A stretch of 64,000 nt of DNA from an uncultured Lachnospiraceae bacterium (GCA_900317585.1 ONHG01000003.1:50308-114307), one strand, 5' to 3'; numbered from the stretch's first letter, positions 7,618 to 17,409 are shown. Program-made: numbers and translations. Notes: generated by a model from the sequence alone, not told the origin.

Positions 7618-8103
7618 TCAAATCACCTTTTCTGATTTACCGACAGCTTTAATTATATAATTTCCCGTCTCACAGTCAAGTATAACAGTTCTTCCATAGT
7701 TTAGTCCAGTATCTTCTGCTTTTAATGGAATTTTTAATGAAGAAAGCATCTGTTTTGCCATCTCGGTATTTCTATCGCCAACACATCCAATTGCTGTGGT
7801 GCTTGCCATTTCGAACATTTTCGCTCCACCGGCAATTTTGGCAACAAGTCTCCTTGGATTTGCCCCAGCCTTAACAATCTGATTGTAAAGCTCTTTGATA
7901 CCGGTGTCTCCAAATTTTGCAATGTTTGTATTATTGCGCAGCTTTGTACTGTCAGGCAGCATATAATGCACAAGCCCCCCAACCTTGATAACAGGGTCAT
8001 ATAAAGTCAATCCAATGCATGAACCAAGTCCAAGTGTAGTCAGGCAATCCGGTGCTTTAGCTATCTGTAAATCAGCCATCGCTACTTTTATTGTTTTTGC
8101 CAT
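7618..8103 (-). CDS. cheD: Chemoreceptor glutamine deamidase CheD
   Basis: 161 residues, usual length. CheD deamidates glutamines on methyl-accepting chemotaxis proteins and, in Firmicutes, is docked by CheC in an adaptation feedback loop. The catalytic Cys sits in TTLGLGSCIGLTLYD and the His in GGLVHYMLPDS; a conserved Thr precedes the Cys. KIAGGAKMF and IGDRN-like CVGDRNTEM are further family blocks. GGAG lies 12 nt upstream of the ATG. It follows cheC by 14 nt, matching the functional CheC-CheD pair. Confidence 0.94.
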   Translation of the reverse strand: MAKTIKVAMADLQIAKAPDCLTTLGLGSCIGLTLYDPVIKVGGLVHYMLPDSTKLRNNTNIAKFGDTGIKELYNQIVKAGANPRRLVAKIAGGAKMFEMASTTAIGCVGDRNTEMAKQMLSSLKIPLKAEDTGLNYGRTVILDCETGNYIIKAVGKSEKVI

Positions 8104-8117
8104 AATATAAGCTTCTC

Positions 8118-8738
8118 CTACATACTGATTCCCAAAGCCGATAAGATATTGTCATACGAATCAGGGTCAGGCATCAATATAAAATAACCATTCATCATAA
8201 CCTCGTTGCCAAATTCCGTTTCAATAAATAATGCATTGTCTCCATACTGTCCAAACTGTACAGCCGGAACACTGAGTATTGAGGCTGCCATATCAACTGC
8301 AATATACGGAACTGACGGTTTGATTCTAAGATTTGTAAGTGTTGAAAGTGCAGACAGATATGATCCGGCAATAATATTGCCTATTTCCTTCATTGCCGAA
8401 AGATCCATCTCATCGAACGGCTCATTATATTCAGGAGCTCTTCCCATAAGCTTATTCACCAGAAAATGAGCTGCTGGAATTTTCATAAGAAACATCATGC
8501 TGCCTGATATATCCTGCTCCACTTCAAGAAAAATACCTACTATGGTTTCTTCCTCGGGACAGATTGCATCGCCAATCTTTGTTGCGTCCACAAGCAGCAC
8601 CTTCGGTACCTTCATAGACATAGATGTGCCAAGCATGCCAGCTATTGCTGTCGTTGCATTTCCAGCCCCGATATTTCCAAGCTCTTTAAGCACATCCATA
8701 TACATTTCATTAACATTGTCTAAAGAAAATCTGCTCAT
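8118..8738 (-). CDS. cheC: Chemotaxis phosphatase CheC
   Basis: 206 residues. Two copies of the CheC/CheX/FliY active-site pattern are visible: LKELGNIGAGNATTAI near residue 15-30 and MKEIGNIIAGSYLSAL near residue 115-130, each with the key Glu and Asn. CheC dephosphorylates CheY-P and is stimulated by CheD, whose gene follows directly. Start ATG with AAGGATAA upstream. A 13-bp hairpin lies in the 69-nt gap between this gene and cheW, which could set the cheC level relative to cheW (inference). Confidence 0.94.
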   Translation of the reverse strand: MSRFSLDNVNEMYMDVLKELGNIGAGNATTAIAGMLGTSMSMKVPKVLLVDATKIGDAICPEEETIVGIFLEVEQDISGSMMFLMKIPAAHFLVNKLMGRAPEYNEPFDEMDLSAMKEIGNIIAGSYLSALSTLTNLRIKPSVPYIAVDMAASILSVPAVQFGQYGDNALFIETEFGNEVMMNGYFILMPDPDSYDNILSALGISM

Positions 8739-8768
8739 AAAATATTTATCCTTATACTGTAAAACTCA

Positions 8769-8797
8769 TATAGTGAGGCAGCTACTGCCTCACTATA
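8769..8797 (-). other. 13-bp stem-loop between cheW and cheC
   Basis: TATAGTGAGGCAG and its exact complement are separated by only 3 nt. On the minus strand it is followed by TGAGTTTTACAG, a weak T-run, so it could be a partial terminator, an RNase processing site or a 3'-end stabiliser for the upstream cheW mRNA. Confidence 0.7.
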
Positions 8798-8807
8798 CAT
8801 GGTTCAT

Positions 8808-9278
8808 TTAATTATTTTCTTTTTCTCCTACGATAGCACCAATCTCCAAAAGTGAAATCAGTTCATCACCATTTTTACCAATTCCATTTATAAAGAGTTC
8901 TTCTCCTGTAGATGAAGCATCAATATTCGGTTTATCGATTTCATCGACCACAAGCGTAACAACCTCGCATACCTCGTCAACAATAAGACCAATCTCACCC
9001 TTTTCCTCAAGCTTCAATATAATAATCCTTGTCTGAGATGTATATACATCATCATCAAGTCCCATTTTGATTCTGGTACTCATTACAGGAACTATATCAC
9101 CTCTTAGGTTAATAATACCCTTAAAATACACCTGAGCCTTTGGAACACGTGTAATTTTCTGCATTCTGACAATATTGTCAACATATCCTATATCTATACC
9201 AAATTTTTCTTCTCCGACTTTGACGGAAATATATTGCCTGATTTCTTTTTCCTGTACATCAAATTCATTATCTGCCAT
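8808..9278 (-). CDS. cheW: Chemotaxis coupling protein CheW
   Basis: 156 residues from the ATG at 9278, with TGGAGG eight bases upstream; a TTG five codons earlier contains that site itself and is unlikely to be used. CheW links receptors to CheA. Family pattern: QYISVKVGEEKFGIDIGYVDNIV, RVPKAQVYFKGIINLRGDIVPVM, EIGLIVDEVCEVV. It is encoded directly after cheA (15-nt gap). The N-terminal dozen residues are acidic. Confidence 0.95.
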   Translation of the reverse strand: MADNEFDVQEKEIRQYISVKVGEEKFGIDIGYVDNIVRMQKITRVPKAQVYFKGIINLRGDIVPVMSTRIKMGLDDDVYTSQTRIIILKLEEKGEIGLIVDEVCEVVTLVVDEIDKPNIDASSTGEELFINGIGKNGDELISLLEIGAIVGEKENN

Positions 9279-9293
9279 GTATCCGTCCTCCAA

Positions 9294-11405
9294 TTACATA
9301 AGTGTATTGACATCAAGTATTAAAGCCACATCACCGTCTCCGAGAATAGTTGCACCGCTGATGAGCTTGTTTCCATTAATATACTTGCCAAGAGATTTGA
9401 TTACTATCTCCTGCTGTCCTACCAGGTTGTCCACAACAAGTCCCGCCTGCTGGTCACCCTTTTGTACAATAACAACAGTAAGGTGATCAGGCTCTTTCTC
9501 CTGCGGTTCAATATCGAGCATCTTATCAAGTCTGATAATAGGAATAACACTGCCACGGAGATGAATAACCTCTTGGGCCTGGACATACTTTATATCCTCA
9601 ACAGGTATATCCTCAATGTTAGATATGGAACCGAGTGCAATAGCATATATCTCATCCCTTATTTCAACCATAAGAGCCTGGATAATTGCAAGTGTAAGAG
9701 GAAGCCTTACTGTAAACGTGGTTCCCTTTCCGAGCTCTGTAGATACAGATACATCACCGCCCAATTGCTCAATTCCCGACTTCACAACATCAAGACCTAC
9801 ACCTCGGCCGGAAATATCTGTAATCTTTTTAGCCATTGAGAAGCTTGGCATAAACAGGAAATTGATGATATCCTTCTGAGATAAATTCTCAGCCTGGTCT
9901 GCAGTCACAAGACCTCTTTGTATAGCCTTACTCTTGACAGCCTCCGTATCAATACCGTTACCGTCATCACCCACCTTGATAACAACATTGTTTCCCTCCT
10001 GATATGCATTCAGGAAAATTGTACCAACCTCAGGCTTTCCTCTTTCGAGTCTGACCTCATTACTCTCAAGTCCATGATCCGCTGAATTTCTAAGCAGATG
10101 CTGCAGTGGATCTCCAATCTGATCTACTACGGTACGATCCAGCTCTGTATCCTCACCTGTAATTACAAGCTCCATCTTTTTATTAAGTGTACGCGATAAA
10201 TCCCTGATCATTCTAGGATACTTCTGAGTCACGCTCTCAATAGGAACCATTCGAACCTTCATTACTGACTCATGAAGATTTGTGGTAATTCTCTCAAGAT
10301 ATTCTATCTGCTCATGGAATGACTGGTTATTTCCGTTAGATCCGTCCGAACCGCTAATGGCAACCAGACTGTTTTTCGCAATAATAAGCTCTGAAACCTG
10401 ATTCATAAGCATATCAAGCTTTTCGATGTCAACTCTGACAGTTCTGCTGGTGGCAGCTTTTTTATGGTGAACAGCCTGTTTTTGTGCTTCTTTTGCAGGA
10501 GCTTTTTCATTCTGGGCTTTAGCGGTCTTAGGGGTCTCTGCAGGAACATCTGCTTTAGGCGCAGTTGTCTCCTCCTGTTTAGGAGGCTCCTCTCCCTCGA
10601 CATGGAACGTTGTCAGCTCGCGGCCTACAACCTTTTCTATCTCTGACACATCTGCTGCAGCCTTTTGTATTTTCTCAAACGACTCTTCTGTTGCCACAAA
10701 AAAGCTGAATGACAGCTCAAACTTTTCATCCTCTATATCCTGTGAGCTTGGTCTGTAAACCACAATCTGTCCCATTTCTTCAACTGCTCTGAATACAAGA
10801 AATGCTCTTGCAGCCTTAAGTAGGCAGTCAGATGCAACTGTAACTGTAACACCATATATTTTCTGTCCCTGTGCAATAGCCTCATCCACAAGTTTCTTTT
10901 CGTTGTCAGTGAGCTCAATTTCTCCGAGAGCGTCTGACTGATTTTCACTTTGTGCCGAATCCGGCTGTGCCTGTGCAGCCGGCTCCTCCTTTGGAGTATT
11001 GTCTGCAGGAACCTCACCATTTGCCTTTGCAATAAAATCGTTCAGTTCCTTAATAATAACCTCATTATCCTCTGTTCCCTCATCCGAGGTTTCTTTAATA
11101 TTCTCTACATAACTGTCGATAGCATCAAGGCATTTAAATAAAAGGTCAATCATAGAGCTGTCAACCTTAATCTTGTCGCTTCGAACCTCCTGAAACACAT
11201 TTTCCATATCATGTGTGAGATGCTGCATTCTTTTGAATCCCATGGTACCTGCCATACCCTTTAATGAGTGGGCTGCACGGAAAATCTCATTTATGGTATC
11301 CTTATTCTCCGGCTCCTGCTCGAGAGTCATAATGCAATCTGACAATGTCTGGATATGTTCTGAACTTTCATCAATAAATATTTCGAGATACTGGCTTACA
11401 TCCAT
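9294..11405 (-). CDS. cheA: Chemotaxis histidine kinase CheA
   Basis: 703 residues with all five CheA domains. HPt: phosphoacceptor His46 in AAHSLKGMAGTMGF. P2-like region ~170-265 (GQKIYGVTVTVASDCL), then a long Ala/Lys/Glu/Pro-rich linker (~270-325). Dimerisation from ~330. Catalytic ATPase boxes: NSADHGLE (N), DDGNGID (G1), GRGVGLDVV (G2), GKGTTFTVRLPLT. C-terminal CheW-like domain with LRGSVIPIIRLD. It phosphorylates CheB and CheY. Start ATG with GGGGG upstream, 1 nt after cheB ends. cheY, its main target, is not present in this window. Confidence 0.97.
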   Translation of the reverse strand: MDVSQYLEIFIDESSEHIQTLSDCIMTLEQEPENKDTINEIFRAAHSLKGMAGTMGFKRMQHLTHDMENVFQEVRSDKIKVDSSMIDLLFKCLDAIDSYVENIKETSDEGTEDNEVIIKELNDFIAKANGEVPADNTPKEEPAAQAQPDSAQSENQSDALGEIELTDNEKKLVDEAIAQGQKIYGVTVTVASDCLLKAARAFLVFRAVEEMGQIVVYRPSSQDIEDEKFELSFSFFVATEESFEKIQKAAADVSEIEKVVGRELTTFHVEGEEPPKQEETTAPKADVPAETPKTAKAQNEKAPAKEAQKQAVHHKKAATSRTVRVDIEKLDMLMNQVSELIIAKNSLVAISGSDGSNGNNQSFHEQIEYLERITTNLHESVMKVRMVPIESVTQKYPRMIRDLSRTLNKKMELVITGEDTELDRTVVDQIGDPLQHLLRNSADHGLESNEVRLERGKPEVGTIFLNAYQEGNNVVIKVGDDGNGIDTEAVKSKAIQRGLVTADQAENLSQKDIINFLFMPSFSMAKKITDISGRGVGLDVVKSGIEQLGGDVSVSTELGKGTTFTVRLPLTLAIIQALMVEIRDEIYAIALGSISNIEDIPVEDIKYVQAQEVIHLRGSVIPIIRLDKMLDIEPQEKEPDHLTVVIVQKGDQQAGLVVDNLVGQQEIVIKSLGKYINGNKLISGATILGDGDVALILDVNTLM

Positions 11406-11406
11406 T

Positions 11407-12468
11407 TTATTTTACCCCCACGTTTTTTGTGATTGTTTCGGCAACCTTAGACAATGCAACAACCTCATCCACAACGCCGGCCTCATAAATAGCTCTTGGC
11501 ATCCCATATACAATGCATGAATTCTCATCCTGTGCAATTACATGTACGGATTTTTTCTTGCCAAGTGATAATATACCGTTTGTTCCATCAGCACCCATAC
11601 CAGTGAGCACAACGCACACTGCCTCATCAAAGCCCGTCTGGCCCAGCGAATCAAACATAATATTCGCACACGGCTTGAGTCCTCCGATAGGTGGCATGTC
11701 GCTATATCCAATCACATGTGCAGCACCTTTTCTTTTTACCACAATGTGTTTTCCTCCGGGTGCGATATAGACAACACCCTTTTTCAAAAGTTCGCCGTCT
11801 TCTGCTTCTTTAACCTGAACTTTACTGAGCTCATTAAGTCTTGCAGCCATGCTCCTTGTAAAGCCGGCCGGCATATGCTGCACAAGTACGACCGGTGCAT
11901 CAATATCAGCCGGGATCTTTGGTATAACACTCTGGAGTGCTTTTGGTCCTCCTGTAGACGAAGCAATCGCGATAATCTTGTTTTGTCCAGGCTTCTTAAG
12001 TCTGTTTACTGAAGCCGCCGCTGTTTTATCAGCAGCCACTACCAGAGATGGCTTTTTTAAATGAACTCTTGCTTTTGTTGCAGCATACAGTACATCAAGC
12101 AATGCTTTTTTAAAAGCGTCGCCTTTTGCTTCGATTATGTTACTTGGCTTTGTAACAAAATCTATAGCTCCAAGCTCCAATGATTTTATAGCTTCATTCG
12201 CACCCTCAACAGTAAGTGTGCTCGCCATAACAATATTGACCTTTATCTTTTCCTTTTGAAGCTGCTGCAATAATTCAAGACCATCCATCCTTGGCATGTT
12301 GATGTCCAAAACCACTCCGTCATACTTTTTGGTGCGGAGCTTTTCCAATGCTTCAAGACCATCCTTGCATGTGTCTGTTACCTTAAATTTATTGTCTGAA
12401 TTGATTATATCACACTCTACCCTTCTCAGGAGTGCAGAATCATCAACCACTAAAATTTCTAAACTCAT
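11407..12468 (-). CDS. cheB: Chemotaxis protein-glutamate methylesterase CheB
   Basis: 353 residues from the ATG at 12468 (GGAG seven bases upstream); an upstream in-frame codon at 12519 lies inside the preceding gene and is rejected. Receiver domain with DDS (residues 9-11), phospho-acceptor Asp55 in VVLDINMPRMDG, then linker and the C-terminal esterase with catalytic Ser in ASSTGGPKAL, His in VQHMPAGFT and Asp in GMGADGTNG. It removes methyl groups from receptors, giving adaptation. Located between the PilZ gene and cheA. Confidence 0.96.
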   Translation of the reverse strand: MSLEILVVDDSALLRRVECDIINSDNKFKVTDTCKDGLEALEKLRTKKYDGVVLDINMPRMDGLELLQQLQKEKIKVNIVMASTLTVEGANEAIKSLELGAIDFVTKPSNIIEAKGDAFKKALLDVLYAATKARVHLKKPSLVVAADKTAAASVNRLKKPGQNKIIAIASSTGGPKALQSVIPKIPADIDAPVVLVQHMPAGFTRSMAARLNELSKVQVKEAEDGELLKKGVVYIAPGGKHIVVKRKGAAHVIGYSDMPPIGGLKPCANIMFDSLGQTGFDEAVCVVLTGMGADGTNGILSLGKKKSVHVIAQDENSCIVYGMPRAIYEAGVVDEVVALSKVAETITKNVGVK

Positions 12469-12472
12469 AAGA

Positions 12473-13201
12473 CTACTCCATTTCTCTGCGCCGTATTCTT
12501 CTCTCTTCCTCAAATACATAACGCACTATTTTCTCTCGATCAGCAATCTTCTCAAAAATAAACCTTATCCTTATAAAATATCTAGTCTCATCGAGGCTCT
12601 TTTCACAATTCACAACACAGCCGAGTATGTCAAAGACCTCATCTGTATCATTTACATTCAGCATAAAGCGGACCATCAGAAAGCTCCCCAGCTCAATCGG
12701 TTTATTGTCGGAGCAACGGATACCTCCACCGCTTATATCAAGTATAACCGAATCATACCACGGGGATTTTTCTATCCATGCAGTACCCTTATATATCATA
12801 TCACAAAAAGCCGCTTCACTGTTATAGATATTTTCATCATATTCCAACATGCTGTAGCGCATATTAATCATACACGGCATTCTGAAAAAATCCCGCCTTT
12901 GTATTCGCTTTAACTCATTTACCAGCTCTACGACAAGAAAATAAAGATTTTCTTTTTTATAACGCTTTCTGACTATTGCACTGCCTTCTAAAAGAACTTT
13001 ATCCGACGTATATAGTATAAAGCTAAACGGCTCTCCCACCTGGAGAAGAACTATCCTGCCGGCAGAAACCGGCATAGTAATCTCCCACATTTTCTCTGAA
13101 ATCAGATCCGAAAACATGCTTTTATACACTGCATCATTTTCCGCATTGGTAAGAGAAATATCAAGTTTATCTCCTGGCAAAATTTTCTTTGTAAAATCCA
13201 T
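12473..13201 (-). CDS. PilZ-domain flagellar brake protein (YcgR/YpfA type)
   Basis: 242 residues. The N-terminal ~110 residues match the YcgR-N beta domain (KILPGDKLDIS, GRIVLLQVGEPFSFILYT). The C-terminal PilZ domain shows the c-di-GMP signature: RRDFFRM (R-x3-R-like, ~residues 101-107) and DISGGGIRC (D-x-S-x-x-G-x). Such proteins bind c-di-GMP and slow the motor at MotA/FliG. The position in the operon between flhG and cheB is typical of clostridia. Start ATG with GAGGG upstream. The terminus is highly basic (RRIRRREME). Confidence 0.88.
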   Translation of the reverse strand: MDFTKKILPGDKLDISLTNAENDAVYKSMFSDLISEKMWEITMPVSAGRIVLLQVGEPFSFILYTSDKVLLEGSAIVRKRYKKENLYFLVVELVNELKRIQRRDFFRMPCMINMRYSMLEYDENIYNSEAAFCDMIYKGTAWIEKSPWYDSVILDISGGGIRCSDNKPIELGSFLMVRFMLNVNDTDEVFDILGCVVNCEKSLDETRYFIRIRFIFEKIADREKIVRYVFEEERRIRRREME

Positions 13202-13213
13202 ATCAACCCTCTT

Positions 13214-14089
13214 TTATTGTTTCTTTAAAAAGCTCGAAAAGATATGCGCGATTGATTTTTTAACTGTATTCTGTGCCGGTTCATTTCCTAGCAGCTTTTC
13301 GGCAATATCATCATAAGCCCTGGAAGCCTTGGAAAAGGGTTCACATATAGAAACAATCTGTTGCTGTCTGACGGCCTTTTCAACCGACACATCCGATGGA
13401 ATATATCCCAGATACTCAAGTCTTCCCTTCAAAAACTGTATTACCACAGAATTGATTTTATTGTATACTATATTAGCATCATCCCTGGATGTAACTTTAT
13501 TTGCTATTACTTTAATTCTGGTATTATCCGGCACAAAATTCTTTCTTTTATATAATGCTTTAAGCAGTGAATACGAATCAGTAATAGACGTCGGCTCCGG
13601 CGTCGTAACAAGAATAATCTCAGAACTTGATGCCACAAACTCCATTACCTGATCTGATATTCCTGCCCCTGTATCAATAATAATAAAATCATACATACTG
13701 TTGAGCTCATCAATTTTATGTACAAGAAAATGTATCTGTTCCGGTGTCAGATTATTCAGCCCGTCAACACTTGATCCTGCTGATATAAAATCAATGTCAC
13801 GCGGTCCTCTTGTTATGATATCTTTAATCGTGTGTCCATCATACATCATATCCGCAAGTGTATATTCAGGAACAACTCCAAACATGACTTCAACATTTGC
13901 CAGTCCAAAATCAGCATCAAATATAATAACCCTTTTTCCGGCCTGACTGAGTTTTGCGGCAAGATTGACGGAAACATTCGACTTACCAACCCCGCCCTTG
14001 CCGCTTGTGACGGTAATAACCCTGGCAATATCAACGAAATTCTGATTTCTAAGCTTTATAACATTTCTAAGCTGTTCGGCCTGATCCAT
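13214..14089 (-). CDS. flhG: FlhG (YlxH/MinD-like) flagellar number/placement ATPase
   Basis: 291 residues from the ATG at 14089; AGGAGG lies nine bases upstream, and the A of the flhF stop TGA is shared with this ATG. ParA/MinD family: deviant Walker A TSGKGGVGKSNVSVNLA, IIFDADFGLANVEVM, FIIIDTGAGI. The N-terminal QAEQLRNVIKLRN corresponds to the DQAxxLR motif that stimulates the FlhF GTPase. With FlhF it controls flagellar number and location at the membrane. The C-terminus (SIAHIFSSFLKKQ) is an amphipathic helix, probably the membrane-targeting sequence as in MinD. Confidence 0.95.
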   Translation of the reverse strand: MDQAEQLRNVIKLRNQNFVDIARVITVTSGKGGVGKSNVSVNLAAKLSQAGKRVIIFDADFGLANVEVMFGVVPEYTLADMMYDGHTIKDIITRGPRDIDFISAGSSVDGLNNLTPEQIHFLVHKIDELNSMYDFIIIDTGAGISDQVMEFVASSSEIILVTTPEPTSITDSYSLLKALYKRKNFVPDNTRIKVIANKVTSRDDANIVYNKINSVVIQFLKGRLEYLGYIPSDVSVEKAVRQQQIVSICEPFSKASRAYDDIAEKLLGNEPAQNTVKKSIAHIFSSFLKKQ

Positions 14090-15327
14090 CAAATTCTGCC
14101 TCCTAATAATTGTTTTACAATTTTCTGGGTATCAAATATCTCAATATCGTCAGGTACATTTTGTCCGTCGGTAGCATATGATATATTCGCGCCTGAATAC
14201 AGCTTTATATTCAGAAGATTTCCATATGATGAAGTCTCATCAAGCTTTGTAAAAATAAGCTTATACTCGGCAATTTTACCGTAAGCATCCACTATAGCTT
14301 TAAGATCATTATACTTGGTTGTCGCGCTGACCACCAGATAAACACTCTTGTCATAATCCGGCTCAATTCCGGCTATAAGATTTTTAATATCACTCTTCTG
14401 CTCTTCGTTTTTGTGGGAAAAGCCCGCAGTATCCACAAATATAACATCAGCCTGTTCATGTTTTTCTATTGCATCATTCAACTCTTCCTTTGAATATATT
14501 ACAGACATAGGGGCATCCAGTATATTTGCATATGTGCGAAGCTGTTCTGTAGCCGCAATACGATAAGTATCGGCTGTAATAAATGCAATTTTTTTATCAT
14601 GCTCTACCTTAAATTTAGATGCAATCTTTGCTATTGTAGTAGTTTTTCCGACACCTGTCGGTCCTACAAAAAATACAACCTTTGTTTTTCCCGGTGTAAG
14701 CTTTATTGTATCCGGCTGTCCAAAACGCAAAATAAGCTTCTGATATACATTTGACAATATAACATCCATGCTGTTGCCGGGACGCAGAAATCTTTCTATT
14801 TCTTCAAGAATCTGATTTATGTATTTTTCATTTACATCGTTATCAAGAAGTGTTCTGTATAATATCCTTACAAATTTAAGCTCGTCACCATTTTGAGATT
14901 TTAAAACCGGCTTTTCGAACCCTTCGACCATAGCTGCCAACGAATCCAATCTCTCCTTTTCGCTGAACACCTTTGTGTTTTTAGCCTCATATGACGACTT
15001 TTCACTTGTCTCAGGCTTTTTGCTTTTTTCTTCGTTCAGATCCATTTTCTTGTCAAAGGCAGCCTCAAATGAAGCCTGATTAACTGGTTTAAGCGGTGGC
15101 AGAGGTATTTTCTCATCAGCCCTGATATCAATAATTCCTGTCGGCCTTGCCTGCTGTTTTTCATCCATTGCAGCTGTCACCTCATATGTGGAACTTTTAA
15201 ACATTCCGAAAAATCCCTTCGGCTTTATTTCCTTAACATTCATAATAACGGCACTGGATCCAAATGCCTCTTTTGCCTTTTTTATGGCCTCTTCTTTTGA
15301 ATTACCTGTAAATTTATTAATAGTCAT
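14089..15327 (-). CDS. flhF: Flagellar SRP-type GTPase FlhF
   Basis: 412 residues. N-terminal basic region (MTINKFTGNSKEEAIKKAKEAF), a variable linker, then NG domain with FVGPTGVGKTTTIAKIAS (G1), ITADTYRIAATEQLRTYA, VFVDTAGFSHKN (G3) and IFTKLDETSSYGNLL (G4, TKLD). FlhF is the third SRP-GTPase and recruits early flagellar parts to the assembly site. Its stop codon overlaps the flhG start, an arrangement consistent with equimolar production of the interacting pair. It starts immediately after flhA (no gap). Confidence 0.96.
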   Translation of the reverse strand: MTINKFTGNSKEEAIKKAKEAFGSSAVIMNVKEIKPKGFFGMFKSSTYEVTAAMDEKQQARPTGIIDIRADEKIPLPPLKPVNQASFEAAFDKKMDLNEEKSKKPETSEKSSYEAKNTKVFSEKERLDSLAAMVEGFEKPVLKSQNGDELKFVRILYRTLLDNDVNEKYINQILEEIERFLRPGNSMDVILSNVYQKLILRFGQPDTIKLTPGKTKVVFFVGPTGVGKTTTIAKIASKFKVEHDKKIAFITADTYRIAATEQLRTYANILDAPMSVIYSKEELNDAIEKHEQADVIFVDTAGFSHKNEEQKSDIKNLIAGIEPDYDKSVYLVVSATTKYNDLKAIVDAYGKIAEYKLIFTKLDETSSYGNLLNIKLYSGANISYATDGQNVPDDIEIFDTQKIVKQLLGGRI

Positions 15328-17370
15328 TTATGCAGTCACCATTCCTACCGACTGAAGCTCAACATTGGATTCAACCTCATTATATGAAATAACAATAAGA
15401 TCCTTAAAATAATCTTCAGTCAATTTTTTAAAGTACATTCTCACAATAGGAGATGTAATAATAATAGCACTCTTTCCCAAACTTTCCAACTTCCCAATCT
15501 CAGTTTCTACAGATTTCATGATTGCCTTTGTCTTATCCGGATCCAAAGCCAGATAAGAGCCCTGCTCTGTCTGTTTTACAGAAGACATAATTTCCTGTTC
15601 CACAGTCGGATCAAGGGTAATAACACTCGTGGTCTCATTTGCCGGAAAATATTTACTTGAGATGGCTCTCTTTAAGCCCTGTCTTACATACTCTGTAAGC
15701 ACATCAGTATCTCTTGAGGTCTGCGCATGGTCTGCGAGAGTCTCAAATATTGTCAGCAGATCCCTTATAGAAATACCCTCAGTAAGAAGATTCTGCAATA
15801 CTTTCTGAACCTCTCCAAGTCCGAGCAGCTTAGGGATAAGCTCATCAACAATAACCGGGTTAGACTCCTTAAGATTGTTAACAAGATTCTGCACATCCTG
15901 TCTGGTGAGAAGCTCTGCAATATGTGAACGGATAACCTCTGTAAGATGTGTTGCAATAATCGAAGGAGGATCCACAACAGTATATCCAAGACTTTCCGCA
16001 CGCTCTCTCTGGCTTTCTGTAATCCAGATGGCCGGCAGATGAAATGACGGTTCAAATGTAGGAATTCCGGTAATCTCTTCCTCCACATACCCCGGATTCA
16101 TGGCCATATAGTGATCAAAAAGTATCTCTCCCTCCGTCACCTGTATACCCTTTATCTTTATAATATACTGGTTTGGATTAAGCTGGATATTGTCCCTCAG
16201 ACGAATGATAGGTACCACAGTTCCAAGCTCCAATGCTATCTGGCGCCTGATCATCACGACACGATCAAGAAGATCTCCGCCCTGATTGACATCAGCAAGT
16301 GGAATAATTCCGTAACCAAACTCAAGCTCAATAGGATCCACCTGCAGCAATGACACAACATTTTCGGGCTTTCGTATCTCCTCAGCATCATTTTCCGCCT
16401 GTGCTGTTTCCTCCTCGATACTTTCTATTCCGGCATTCTTTTCAATCCTTTTGGCAGTTACAAAAAATGCCACTGCAAGACCTATGAAAAGCCACCACTC
16501 ATTGCGAAGAGGTGTGACAACTCCCAGGAAAATAAGCACCGCACCAACTATATAAAGCACCTTTGCCGTTCCAAAAAGCTGTCCCAGCAGTTCTGTGCTG
16601 AAATCCCTTTCATTTGAGCCCTTAGTAACAAGGATACCTGTTGAAAGTGATATCAAAAGTGATGGAATCTGCGAAACAAGTCCGTCACCTATGGTTAAAA
16701 GTCCAAACTTCTGTATGGCCTCACCTGCAGCAAGTCCCTGAAACATCACTCCCATGACAGTTCCGCCTACAAGATTTATCATAGTGATAATAAGACCTGC
16801 AGTAGCATCTCCTTTTACATACTTTGTAGCACCATCCATGGCTCCAAAGAAGCTTGACTCCTTTTGAATCTTCTCACGCCTCTCCTTTGCCTCCTTGTCA
16901 GTAATCGCACCTGTATTAAGATCCGCATCTATAGCCATCTGTTTACCCGGCATGGCATCGAGCGTAAATCGCGCAGTAACCTCGGCAACTCGCTCTGAAC
17001 CTTTGTTTATGACAACAAACTGGATAATAATGAGCACTATAAATACAATTGCTCCAATAACCAGATTTCCTCCACCGACAAACTGTCCAAACACATTTAC
17101 AACAACTCCGGGATTTCCGGTTGAAAGAATAAGACGTGTAGATGACACATTCAAAGAAATCCTGAAAATAGTAGTAAATAACAAAAGTGTCGGAAAATAT
17201 GACATATCGAGCACTTCTTTTACAAATAAAACACTGAATAGAATAATAAGAGCCACCGAAAGATTAAACGCCAGCATTACATCAAGTAAACCGGAAGGAA
17301 TAGGCACAATAAAGAAAATGACTGCACAGAGCAGATAAATTCCAACACCAAGATCGGATTTTTTTAACAT
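15328..17370 (-). CDS. flhA: Flagellar export gate protein FlhA
   Basis: 680 residues. N-terminal half with about eight membrane helices and the FHIPEP-family cytoplasmic loop (TLDAMPGKQMAIDADLN, RREKIQKESSFFGAMDGA). C-terminal cytoplasmic domain (~330-680) forms the nonameric ring that docks export chaperones. Forms the proton-driven gate with FlhB and the FliPQR channel. Start ATG with AAGGAGG. It follows flhB by 39 nt and abuts flhF. Confidence 0.96.
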   Translation of the reverse strand: MLKKSDLGVGIYLLCAVIFFIVPIPSGLLDVMLAFNLSVALIILFSVLFVKEVLDMSYFPTLLLFTTIFRISLNVSSTRLILSTGNPGVVVNVFGQFVGGGNLVIGAIVFIVLIIIQFVVINKGSERVAEVTARFTLDAMPGKQMAIDADLNTGAITDKEAKERREKIQKESSFFGAMDGATKYVKGDATAGLIITMINLVGGTVMGVMFQGLAAGEAIQKFGLLTIGDGLVSQIPSLLISLSTGILVTKGSNERDFSTELLGQLFGTAKVLYIVGAVLIFLGVVTPLRNEWWLFIGLAVAFFVTAKRIEKNAGIESIEEETAQAENDAEEIRKPENVVSLLQVDPIELEFGYGIIPLADVNQGGDLLDRVVMIRRQIALELGTVVPIIRLRDNIQLNPNQYIIKIKGIQVTEGEILFDHYMAMNPGYVEEEITGIPTFEPSFHLPAIWITESQRERAESLGYTVVDPPSIIATHLTEVIRSHIAELLTRQDVQNLVNNLKESNPVIVDELIPKLLGLGEVQKVLQNLLTEGISIRDLLTIFETLADHAQTSRDTDVLTEYVRQGLKRAISSKYFPANETTSVITLDPTVEQEIMSSVKQTEQGSYLALDPDKTKAIMKSVETEIGKLESLGKSAIIITSPIVRMYFKKLTEDYFKDLIVISYNEVESNVELQSVGMVTA

Positions 17371-17409
17371 ATTCTATTCCTCCTTTCTCTTATTTGTTAT
17401 TTCAAATTT

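Noticed and set aside
12296-12913. 205-codon plus-strand frame across cheB and the PilZ gene
   Set aside because: Spans two well-supported minus-strand genes and their junction; no protein features.
13846-14034. Minus-strand alternative frame inside flhG
   Set aside because: Lies wholly within a clear MinD-family gene in another frame.
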